Below are positions 1-6,315 of a stretch of 14,114 bases of DNA, in pieces. The number at the start of each line of letters is the position of its first letter. The first letter of the stretch is position 1. The DNA comes from JAGQTE01 sp964648005 (GTDB taxonomy: Bacteria > Actinomycetota > Acidimicrobiia > Acidimicrobiales > Acidimicrobilacustridaceae), in NCBI GenBank assembly GCA_964648005.1, contig CAZYKR010000096.1:1-14114 (forward strand), given 5' to 3'. The notes under the pieces are model-generated. The model made no database searches. It was not told where the DNA came from and was given only the letters and a program-made list of their open reading frames with translations. A program made the position numbers and the translations under genes.

Positions 1-944
1 GCCGTCGCCTCCAGGCGCACCCGCAGCTGGCGGTTGCGCGGCTCGCGCTCCTTGAGCCACACGACGATCGGCGTGGCGACGAAGATCGACGAATAGGTAC
101 CGGCCAGCAGGCCGATGGCCAACGCGATGGCGAACTCCTGGAGCGTGACGGCGCCGAGGATGCCCGAGCCGACGACGAGGATGCACACCACCGGCAGCAG
201 CGACGTGACCGAAGTGTTGATCGAGCGCAGCAGGACCTGGTTCATCGACAGGCTGGTCATGTCGGTGTAGGTCATGCGCGACGCCAGCCCGGCCCGGCCC
301 TGGTTCTCCTGCACCTTGTCGAACACGACGACCGTGTCGTAGATCGAGAAGCCGAGGATCGTGAGGAAGGCGATGACGGTCGGTGGCGTGACCTCGAACT
401 GGAAGACGGCATACACGCCGATGCTCACGATCACGTCGTGCACCACCGCAGCGATGGCACCGGCCGCCATCTTCCACTCGAGGCGCAATGCCAGCCACCC
501 GAACACCGCCAACAGGAACAGCACCAACGCCCGCACGGCGGCAGCGGTGATCTCCGAGCCCCACGACGGCCCGACGCTCGAGACGTTGACGTCCTCAGGC
601 GTGGTGTTGCCGAGCTCGGCCAGCGTGGCGCGCACGGCATCCTGCTCGTCCTGGGCATCGGTCGACGCCTGGACGCGCAGCGTGTCGCTGCCGACGATCT
701 GGATCTTGGCGAACTCGAGGCCGTAGGGCGCCAGCGCCTCACGGGTCTGCTCGACCGTGACGCCGGGCGCCTTCACCTCCCAGGAGATGCCGCCCGAGAA
801 CTCGATGCCGAGGTTCAGCCCGCGGGTGAACAGCGCGACGACGCTGAGCACGATCAGGACCCCGGACAGGATGAGCCCCCGCTTCCACCACGGCACGAAG
901 TCGATCTCGGACTGGCCGCGCAGCAGGCGACCGACGGCGCTCAC
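1..944 (-). CDS. secF: Protein translocase subunit SecF (partial, C-terminus off left edge)
   Basis: SecF pairs with SecD in the membrane and uses the proton-motive force to help complete Sec-dependent export. Reading from a GTG at 944, 314 residues are visible before the window ends, with no stop reached. TM1 is at about 24-40, followed by GLNLGIEFSGG (42-52), the SecF form of the conserved first-loop motif. A short periplasmic domain (about 55-130) precedes TM2-TM6. TM4 carries FSIYDTVVVFDKVQEN (199-214) with Asp204 and Asp209, matching the family's DTVVVFDR-EN signature, and RSINTSVTSLLP (240-251) follows. The chosen start gives MSAVGRLLRGQSEIDF and overlaps the secD stop as GTGA. A GGAG Shine-Dalgarno sits 7 nt upstream, inside secD. 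The final residues (about 296-314) are basic and cytoplasmic, so little is likely missing. The identification is secure. Confidence 0.96.
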   Translation of the reverse strand, partial: MSAVGRLLRGQSEIDFVPWWKRGLILSGVLIVLSVVALFTRGLNLGIEFSGGISWEVKAPGVTVEQTREALAPYGLEFAKIQIVGSDTLRVQASTDAQDEQDAVRATLAELGNTTPEDVNVSSVGPSWGSEITAAAVRALVLFLLAVFGWLALRLEWKMAAGAIAAVVHDVIVSIGVYAVFQFEVTPPTVIAFLTILGFSIYDTVVVFDKVQENQGRAGLASRMTYTDMTSLSMNQVLLRSINTSVTSLLPVVCILVVGSGILGAVTLQEFAIALAIGLLAGTYSSIFVATPIVVWLKEREPRNRQLRVRLEAT

Positions 945-2815
945 AGCACCGCTCCGTCGTCATCGGCCGTGCCGGAGGGCACGTCGGCGCCCACCCCGGC
1001 CATCGCCGGGGACGCGCTTCGACGACCGGCATCGCGCCCGACGGCGCGCACGTCGTCGTTGGCCGGCAGTCCGAACCAACCCGGATGGTGGTCGCACAGC
1101 TTCGAGCGCACGGCGATCGCCACCGTCGCGCGCATGAAGAAGTACGAGGCGATCAGGTCGAGCACGGTGAACAGGCCCATGAAGAAGGCGAAGCCGCGTA
1201 CCGGACCGACGCTGAGCGCCCACAGCAGCACGGCGCCGATGATCGAGGTGCCGTCCGCCTTGAGGATGGTCGAGAAGGAGCTGCCGAAGGCCTTGTCGAC
1301 GGCGGACCGGCGCGTCCGCCCGTTGCGGATGTCCTCTTTGAGGTGCTCGTAGTAGACGATGTTCGAGTCGACCGAGACGCCGATGGACACGATGATGCCG
1401 GTGATGCCGGCCAGCGTCAGCGCCAGACCCTGGGACGAGCCGAGGTAGGAGATGACCGCCCACAGGATCGCCATCTCGAGACCGAGCTTGGCCATGGCGA
1501 GCAGGCCGAGCAGCCGGTAGAAGGCCACCATGAACAACGTCACGAGCACCAGCGCCACGGCTGCCGAGATGAGCGCGGCGTCGAGCGCGTCGAGGCCGAG
1601 CGTGGCCGACACCGACTGGACCTGCTGCACCTCGAGCGCCACCGGCAGCGCGCCGTAGTTCAGCACCAACGCCAGCTGGCGGGCCGAGGCCTCGTCGAAG
1701 TTGCCGCTGATGGTGATCTGGTCGGCCTGGAAGGGCGTGAAGGCCGCCTGCTCGGGCTGGATCTGGGGCGCCGAGATGACGGAGCCGTCCAGGGTGATGG
1801 CGAGCTGCCCCGTGGGGCAGGTGGCGCTGGGAGGCTTGCACTGCGCCGCGGCGGCATTGAACAAGTCGATGCCGTCGGCGCCGTCCTTGAAGCGCACGTT
1901 CACGGCCCATTCGCCGCTCTGGTTGATCGTCGCCGAGGCCCCTTGCAGCGCCTCACCGGTGAGCAGCACCGGGCCGAGCTGGTAGCGGACCTCCACCTGG
2001 CGATCGGGCTCGCCCGGCGGCTTGTCGTACTGCGGCAGGACGACGGACTGAGCCTCGTCGGTGTCCTCGTTCGGTGGGGTCGTCGGCAGGTTCGTCCCGG
2101 CACCTGCCTGACCGGCCTGCGCGGTGATCTGCTGCTCGAGCAGCTGCTGCTGCAACGCGGGGTCGAGCGTGGTGCTGGGCGCGACCGGCCCGGCGACGGT
2201 GCTCGGCGGCACGGTCTCGGTCACCGTGGACGGCGTGTCCTGCATGCCGGCGGCGGACTCGCCCTCGGCCGCAGCCATGCCCTGCTCGTCGGCGCTCGGC
2301 GTCGGCTCGATCGCATCGGTCGGCGTCGTCTCGGCGGACGGGTCGACGGCGGACGGGTCGCTCGTGGGGTCGACGGTGGTCGCCGTCGGGTCGCCCGGCA
2401 CGGTCGTGCCCGCGGTCCCGTCGGGTGTCGTGCCCGGGGTGGTGCCGTCGGTGGTCTCCGCCTCGGGCGGCAGCGTCTGCAGCACGGCGCGGAAGCGGAC
2501 CTCGGCGGTCGTGCCGACGAGCTCGAGGGCCTGGTCTGCGTCCCGCACGCCCGGGATCTGCACCAGGATGTTCTGGCCCTGCAGCGTGATCTCGGGCTCG
2601 GCCACGCCGATGGCATCGATGCGGCTGCGGATGATGTTGATGGCGACCTCGAGGTTCTCCTGGCTGGTCTCCTCGGTCGGTGTCAACACCACCGAGAGGC
2701 CGCCCTGGAGGTCGAGGCCGAGCAAGGGCTTCCACTCCTGGCGCCAGGTCAGGCCGAGCAACGTCGCCACGATGACGACGAGGACGATGATCGGGCGCCA
2801 GGCGTTGCGCTTCAC
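941..2815 (-). CDS. secD: Protein translocase subunit SecD with large low-complexity periplasmic insertion
   Basis: SecD is the larger partner of SecF in the Sec translocon and has a big extracytoplasmic head. This 624-residue copy has TM1 at about 8-22, DLQGG at 35-39 and the first part of the P1 head to about 116. A Pro/Thr/Ser/Ala-rich stretch lacking obvious fold covers about 117-262. The head then resumes (VRYQLGPVLLTGEAL, about 276-290) and runs to about 405. Five C-terminal TM helices span about 411-560. The TM4 signature is SVDSNIVYYEHLKED (481-495) with Asp483, the actinobacterial variant of the VDANVLIFERIRE motif. A tail of about 50 residues follows the last helix. The GTG start at 2815 has GGGAGG 7 nt upstream and overlaps the yajC stop by 4 nt; the stop overlaps the secF start by 4 nt. 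Without the insertion the length is normal for the family. Confidence 0.97.
   Translation of the reverse strand: MKRNAWRPIIVLVVIVATLLGLTWRQEWKPLLGLDLQGGLSVVLTPTEETSQENLEVAINIIRSRIDAIGVAEPEITLQGQNILVQIPGVRDADQALELVGTTAEVRFRAVLQTLPPEAETTDGTTPGTTPDGTAGTTVPGDPTATTVDPTSDPSAVDPSAETTPTDAIEPTPSADEQGMAAAEGESAAGMQDTPSTVTETVPPSTVAGPVAPSTTLDPALQQQLLEQQITAQAGQAGAGTNLPTTPPNEDTDEAQSVVLPQYDKPPGEPDRQVEVRYQLGPVLLTGEALQGASATINQSGEWAVNVRFKDGADGIDLFNAAAAQCKPPSATCPTGQLAITLDGSVISAPQIQPEQAAFTPFQADQITISGNFDEASARQLALVLNYGALPVALEVQQVQSVSATLGLDALDAALISAAVALVLVTLFMVAFYRLLGLLAMAKLGLEMAILWAVISYLGSSQGLALTLAGITGIIVSIGVSVDSNIVYYEHLKEDIRNGRTRRSAVDKAFGSSFSTILKADGTSIIGAVLLWALSVGPVRGFAFFMGLFTVLDLIASYFFMRATVAIAVRSKLCDHHPGWFGLPANDDVRAVGRDAGRRSASPAMAGVGADVPSGTADDDGAVL
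2030..2467 (-). other. Low-complexity P/T/S/A-rich insertion inside the SecD head
   Basis: This stretch encodes SecD residues about 117-262. It contains runs such as TTDGTTPGTTPDGTAGTTVP, a short glutamine-rich piece (QQQLLEQQI, 222-230) and many acidic residues. It interrupts the extracytoplasmic head between two recognisable SecD blocks and stays in frame. Similar disordered linkers are known in actinobacterial surface proteins. Any role here, such as spanning the wall or serving as a target for O-glycosylation, is inference. Confidence 0.8.
2333..2360 (+). repeat. 15-nt tandem duplication in secD (two copies)
   Basis: The 13-mer GGCGGACGGGTCG occurs at 2333-2345 and again at 2348-2360, a perfect copy with a 15-nt period. 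On the coding (minus) strand it gives the pentapeptide repeat DPSAV-DPSAE, SecD residues 153-162. The period is a multiple of three, so copy-number change would keep the frame. This suggests the insertion grew by replication slippage. Confidence 0.85.
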
Positions 2816-3144
2816 GCCGCCGCCTCCCGACCCGAACCGTCGATGTGTTCGGTGCCGGCGTCAGCGTCGGCACCGGAACCGGCACCGATCGCGTCGTCGA
2901 CGACCTCGGCCACGGCCCGGGTGTCCACGCGCACCACGACACCCGGCGCGACCTCGACCTGTGCCACGCCACCGTCGATGGCCACGATCAGACCGTGCAG
3001 CCCGCCCGTGGTGATGATCCGCTGACCCGCCGCCAGGCCCGCCACCAGCGCGTCGTGCTGCTCGGTGAGCCGCTTCTGGGGCAGCACGACGACGAACCAG
3101 AAGAGTCCGGCGAAGATCGGCAGGAGGAGGATCGGCAGCAGCAT
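2812..3144 (-). CDS. yajC: Preprotein translocase subunit YajC
   Basis: YajC is the small single-pass partner of SecDF. The 110-residue product starts with a hydrophobic helix (about 2-21, LLPILLLPIFAGLFWFVVV). PQKR follows at the membrane boundary, matching the family's 'RPQ.KR' pattern. The soluble domain contains GQRIITTGGLHGLIVAIDGG (about 40-59), the conserved YajC core. An acidic tail covers about 85-110. The ATG at 3144 is the only sensible start because it begins directly at the membrane helix; no strong Shine-Dalgarno precedes it. The gene ends in REAAA-stop, whose codons supply the GGGAGG ribosome site of secD, and the stop overlaps secD by 4 nt. Its order next to tgt and secD agrees with the assignment. 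Confidence 0.95.
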   Translation of the reverse strand: MLLPILLLPIFAGLFWFVVVLPQKRLTEQHDALVAGLAAGQRIITTGGLHGLIVAIDGGVAQVEVAPGVVVRVDTRAVAEVVDDAIGAGSGADADAGTEHIDGSGREAAA

Positions 3145-3157
3145 GGCAGAGGATGGC

Positions 3158-3170
3158 CGCCCGTCGGGCG
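3158..3170 (-). other. Small GC-rich hairpin in the yajC leader
   Basis: CGCCC (3158-3162) and GGGCG (3166-3170) are perfect complements around a 3-nt loop. They lie between the putative yajC transcription start and the ATG. No U-tract follows, so this is unlikely to be a terminator. It might influence translation of yajC, which lacks a clear Shine-Dalgarno. It could also be chance in GC-rich DNA. Confidence 0.35.
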
Positions 3171-3171
3171 A

Positions 3172-3186
3172 AACGTGAGCACGTTA
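3172..3186 (-). promoter_or_regulatory. Putative yajC promoter -10 with overlapping 14-bp palindrome
   Basis: On the minus strand TAACGT (3186 to 3181) resembles a -10 box and lies about 36 nt upstream of the yajC ATG, in the 94-nt gap after tgt. It overlaps a perfect inverted repeat, AACGTG-AG-CACGTT (3172-3185), with two 6-nt arms and a 2-nt spacer. That places an operator-like site across the -10 and the expected start point. I see no convincing -35. The palindrome is seen directly; promoter and operator function are inferred. Confidence 0.5.
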
Positions 3187-3238
3187 GCCCTTGCCGGGAG
3201 GAGCGCTGACGCACCCCGCACCGTGCCCCGGTCCACGC

Positions 3239-4366
3239 TCAGTCCCAGCTGGCACGTGTGGCGCGCACCAGGTCGTCGAGCGTCCCGGCCACCACGGCAG
3301 CGCGTGCAGCCTCCACCAGCCGCAGCAGCCACCACACGTTGTGCACGGTGAGGTGGCGCGCCGCCGTCGGCTCGGCGACCAGCAGCAGGTGGCGGAGGTA
3401 GCCGCGCGACCAGCGAGCACAGACCGGGCAGGTGCACGTCGCATCCAGCGGCCCGTCGTCGCGGGCCCACCGGGCGTTGCGCAGGTTGACCCGGCCGGCG
3501 CCCGTGAGCAGCGTGCCGTGGCGGGCGAGGCGCGTCGGCAGCACGCAGTCGAACAGGTCGACGCCCCGAGCGATCGCCTCGAGCATGCCGAGCGGATCGC
3601 CGACACCCATCAGGTAGCGCGGCTGATCGACCGGCAGCACGGCGGTCGCCGCCGCCAGCGCCGGAAGCATCTCGGCTCGGGACTCGCCCACCGACAGTCC
3701 GCCGATGCCGTAGCCGTCGAACCCGACAGCGACGGTGCGCTCAGCCGACTGACGCCGCAGCGCGGCATCGACACCGCCCTGCACGATGCCGAACAGGGCC
3801 TGGGTGCTCCCGTCGCCGCGACGCTCGTCCATGGCCCGTCGGGCCCGCTCGGCCCACGCCGCCGTGCGATCGACGGCGGCCTGCACCACGTCGGGAGGCG
3901 ACGGGAGCGGCGGGCAGACGTCGAGGACCATCTGGATGTCGGCGCCGAGCTGGGCCTGGACGGCGACGGCGGTCTCCGGCGTCAGCTGGTGGGTCGAGCC
4001 GTCATAGGTCGAGCGGAACTGCACGCCCTCGTCGTCGACCTTCGGACCGAGCGAGAAGACCTGATACCCGCCGGAGTCGGTCAGCAGGTGCCCGGACCAG
4101 TCCATCATCCGGTGCAGGCCTCCGAGATCGGCCACGACGTCGGCACCGGGGCGCAGCATCAGGTGGTACGTGTTCGCCAGCACCACCTGTGGACCGAGCA
4201 GGTCCAGGTCGTCGGTGCCGAGCGCCCGCACGGCGGCGCGGGTGCCCACCGGCATGAAGGCGGGTGTGGCGATCGTCCCGCGCGGGGTCGTGATCGTCGT
4301 CGCCCGCGCTGCACCGTCGGTCGCCTCGACCGTGACCGACACCGGCGACGCCGCGCCGGCGCTCAC
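3239..4366 (-). CDS. tgt: Queuine/preQ1 tRNA-guanine transglycosylase
   Basis: Tgt swaps guanine-34 of GUN-anticodon tRNAs (Tyr, His, Asn, Asp) for preQ1, the committed tRNA step of queuosine synthesis. The 375-residue protein keeps every catalytic landmark. DSGGYQ starts at Asp97 (base recognition), and Asp149 lies in VLDVC (substrate selection). GIVQGG (193-198) and GGLSVGE (222-228) line the pocket. Asp273 in LFDCVLPTR is the expected nucleophile. The zinc site is Cys311, Cys313, Cys316 and His342, with the family's 2-3-26 spacing. The usual 'DECTPYP' is here DVCPPLP, a modest variation. The frame is open far upstream. The GTG at 4366 is preferred because it overlaps the queA stop as GTGA, has GGGAGG 7 nt before it, and gives a normal family length. 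The queA neighbour supports the bacterial Tgt role. Confidence 0.96.
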   Translation of the reverse strand: MSAGAASPVSVTVEATDGAARATTITTPRGTIATPAFMPVGTRAAVRALGTDDLDLLGPQVVLANTYHLMLRPGADVVADLGGLHRMMDWSGHLLTDSGGYQVFSLGPKVDDEGVQFRSTYDGSTHQLTPETAVAVQAQLGADIQMVLDVCPPLPSPPDVVQAAVDRTAAWAERARRAMDERRGDGSTQALFGIVQGGVDAALRRQSAERTVAVGFDGYGIGGLSVGESRAEMLPALAAATAVLPVDQPRYLMGVGDPLGMLEAIARGVDLFDCVLPTRLARHGTLLTGAGRVNLRNARWARDDGPLDATCTCPVCARWSRGYLRHLLLVAEPTAARHLTVHNVWWLLRLVEAARAAVVAGTLDDLVRATRASWD

Positions 4367-5433
4367 GGCGCCGCCTCCCGAGTCGCCTCCCCGGTCGCAG
4401 CTCCGTCCGTGGCTCCGTCCGCGGTGCGGGTCAGCAACATCGCATCGCCGAACGACAAGAAGCGGTAGTCCTCGGCGAGCGCCGCGGCGTACAGCTCGCG
4501 CCAACGCGGGCCGACGAAGGCGTCGATCAGCACGAGCAGCGACGACCGGGGCAGGTGGAAGTTGGTGAGGAGCACGTCCACGACGGCGAACCGGTAGGGC
4601 CGGCGGATGAAGAGATCGGTGTGGCCGGCGGCCGCGCCGGTCGCCGCCCACGCCTCCAGCGCACGCAGGGTCGTCGTGCCCACCGCCACCACGCGTGCGC
4701 CCGAGGGCCTGGCGGCGATGGCGGCCTGGGTGGAGACCGGGACCTCGTAGCGCTCCCGGTGCATGACGTGGTCGTCGACGGTGTCGGTGGCGATCGGTCG
4801 GAACGTGCCGAGCCCCACCTGCAGATCGACCGTCTCGACGCGGATCTGGCGGGCCCGGAGCGCACCGAGCACCTCCTCGGTGAGGTGCAGCCCCGCGGTC
4901 GGCGCCGCGGCGGAGCCGGGGTGGTGGGCGTACACGGTCTGATAGCGCTCGTCGTCGTCGAGGGGCTCGGTGATGTACGGCGGCAGCGGCACGGCGCCGG
5001 CGACGTCGAGGGTGGCCAGGTCGTCGGCCAGATCCCGGCTGCCGACGAAGCGGACGCGCCGCCGCCCCTCCCCCAGATCGTCGCCGATCTCGATTGCTGC
5101 GTCCTCGCCCGCCTGGACGATCTCCCCCGGCTTCAGCTTGCGGCTCGGGCGCACGAGCGCCTCCCACCACCCGTCGACCCGGTCGAGCAGCAACACCTCG
5201 GCGGCGCCCCCGCTCGACCGGCGCACCGCCACCCGTGCCGGGAGCACGCGCGTGTCGTTGACGACGACGACGTCGCCGGATGCGAGCAGCGTCGGCAGGT
5301 CCCGCACGACGGCGTGATGGGGGCGGCGTCCCGGACCGGCGTCGACGAGCAGTCGTGCCTGGTCGCGCTCGGCCAGCGGCGTCTGCGCGATCCGCTCCGG
5401 CGGGAGCTCGTAGTCGAAGTCAGCGGTCAGCAC
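4363..5433 (-). CDS. queA: S-adenosylmethionine:tRNA ribosyltransferase-isomerase
   Basis: QueA transfers and isomerises the ribose of S-adenosylmethionine onto preQ1-tRNA to make epoxyqueuosine. The 356-residue product begins DFDYELPPERIAQTP (5-19), the family's usual opening. It carries NDTRVLPAR (59-67), PLPPYI (149-154), the YQTVYA and GSAAAPTAGLH blocks (164-183), VGLGTFRP (206-213), VGTTTLRALE (251-260), LLTNFHLPRSSLL (288-300) and YRFLSFGDAMLL (323-334). A short Ala/Thr-rich tail (335-356) lies beyond the conserved fold and ends REAAP-stop, which encodes the ribosome site of tgt. The GTG start at 5433 has no Shine-Dalgarno. A TAGGCT -10 box lies 10 nt upstream, suggesting a leaderless or very short leader mRNA. 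This is the first gene of the queA-tgt-yajC-secD-secF run. Confidence 0.97.
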   Translation of the reverse strand: MLTADFDYELPPERIAQTPLAERDQARLLVDAGPGRRPHHAVVRDLPTLLASGDVVVVNDTRVLPARVAVRRSSGGAAEVLLLDRVDGWWEALVRPSRKLKPGEIVQAGEDAAIEIGDDLGEGRRRVRFVGSRDLADDLATLDVAGAVPLPPYITEPLDDDERYQTVYAHHPGSAAAPTAGLHLTEEVLGALRARQIRVETVDLQVGLGTFRPIATDTVDDHVMHRERYEVPVSTQAAIAARPSGARVVAVGTTTLRALEAWAATGAAAGHTDLFIRRPYRFAVVDVLLTNFHLPRSSLLVLIDAFVGPRWRELYAAALAEDYRFLSFGDAMLLTRTADGATDGAATGEATREAAP

Positions 5434-5443
5434 GGCGGCACGG

Positions 5444-5449
5444 AGCCTA
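5444..5449 (-). promoter_or_regulatory. Putative queA -10 box (TAGGCT)
   Basis: TAGGCT on the minus strand fits TAnnnT and ends 10 nt before the queA GTG. Transcription would start within a few nucleotides of the start codon, and no Shine-Dalgarno is present. No clear -35 is visible. Confidence 0.5.
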
Positions 5450-5512
5450 GGAGCTGCGGTCGACGGCGACGTCCGTGCGGCGACGTGCAGCCGCCGGCGC
5501 CTGCGCGTTGCC

Positions 5513-5518
5513 TACCCT
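5513..5518 (+). promoter_or_regulatory. Putative -10 box (TACCCT) for the SGNH hydrolase gene
   Basis: TACCCT ends 7 nt before the GTG at 5526, so the expected transcription start coincides with the start codon. This is the geometry of leaderless actinobacterial genes, and it decides the start against an in-frame upstream candidate at 5475. No clear -35 is visible. Confidence 0.6.
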
Positions 5519-5525
5519 TCGGCCG

Positions 5526-6284
5526 GTGAGTGCACCCGACGAGCATCTCTTCATCGACCCGGACGCCCCGCCGGCGCCCGAGCGCCGTCGCGGGCGGTTG
5601 CGGTCGCGCTCGCACGAGCTGTTGATCACCTCGGTGCTGGGTGGCATCGTCGTCTCGTTGCTCGTCGTGGGACTGGTCCGTCGCGACGACGCGGCGTCGG
5701 CCCCCCGAGTGGCCGTGGTCGGCGACTCCCTCACCATGCAGGCGAGTTGGGCGATCGACGACCGGCTCGGCGCCGACGGCTGGCTCGTCGCCGTCTCGGG
5801 TCGCAACGGCGCCACGATCGGTGACCAGTACGACCAGATCATCTCCTACACCGGCTTCGACGGCGCCGAGGTGCTGGTCGTGGCGCTCGGCACGAACAAC
5901 GCCTACTACGTGACGGTGGACGACGACCGGCGGGTCGGGCGTGCCCAGACCGTCGACGAGCTCGAGCGCACGGTGCACGACGTGCTGGTCGGCCCCGCCG
6001 ACCGGACCTGGGAGCTCTCGGTGCGCTGCCTGGTGTGGGTGAACGTGCGCGACGACACCACGGGGCTGCAGCTCGACGCCCAGGCGCCGGCGCTCAACGC
6101 CGAGATCGAGGCGCACGCCGAGGCCGAGCGGGCCGACGGTCGCCAGATGATCGTCGCCGACTGGGCCGGCCGCTCGCGCGGGCACGACGAGTGGTTCGTC
6201 GCCGATGGCGTCCACCTGACCCCCGAGGGCCAGCAGGCCTACGCCGAGCTCATGGCCGAGACCGTCGCCACGTGCGAACGATGA
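5526..6284 (+). CDS. Membrane-anchored SGNH/GDSL-family hydrolase
   Basis: The 252-residue product has a basic, proline-rich cytoplasmic N-terminus, one TM helix (about 31-51) and an extracytoplasmic SGNH hydrolase domain. Block I is VVGDSLT with nucleophile Ser68. A GRNG segment (92-95) fits block II. ALGTNN (120-125) fits block III. DGVHLTPEG gives the Asp227-His230 pair of block V, so the catalytic set looks complete. Family members are esterases, acyl-sugar deacetylases or acyltransferase partners; the substrate cannot be read here. The GTG start is chosen because the -10 box TACCCT lies just upstream, which excludes the longer frame. Two cysteines (158 and 250) could pair outside the cell. 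It is divergent from queA and converges on the acyl-CoA synthetase gene with a 31-nt gap, so it appears to be monocistronic. Confidence 0.82.
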   Translation: MSAPDEHLFIDPDAPPAPERRRGRLRSRSHELLITSVLGGIVVSLLVVGLVRRDDAASAPRVAVVGDSLTMQASWAIDDRLGADGWLVAVSGRNGATIGDQYDQIISYTGFDGAEVLVVALGTNNAYYVTVDDDRRVGRAQTVDELERTVHDVLVGPADRTWELSVRCLVWVNVRDDTTGLQLDAQAPALNAEIEAHAEAERADGRQMIVADWAGRSRGHDEWFVADGVHLTPEGQQAYAELMAETVATCER

Positions 6285-6315
6285 CCGCCGGACACCCCCA
6301 CTGCCGGCCGCAACC

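Noticed and set aside
438..3025. Long open frames on the plus strand opposite secF, secD and yajC
   Set aside because: They are rich in Arg, Gly, His and Ala with no domain pattern, as expected of antisense frames in very GC-rich DNA. The minus strand carries unmistakable SecD, SecF and YajC motifs.
4367..5170. A longer Tgt with about 270 extra N-terminal residues
   Set aside because: The extra part is antisense-like, Arg-rich sequence in another frame of queA. The GTGA overlap, Shine-Dalgarno and family length fix the start at 4366.
6285..6315. Convergent gap checked for a terminator
   Set aside because: Only short CCGG-type matches and a GATCGATC palindrome are present; no stable stem or U-tract.
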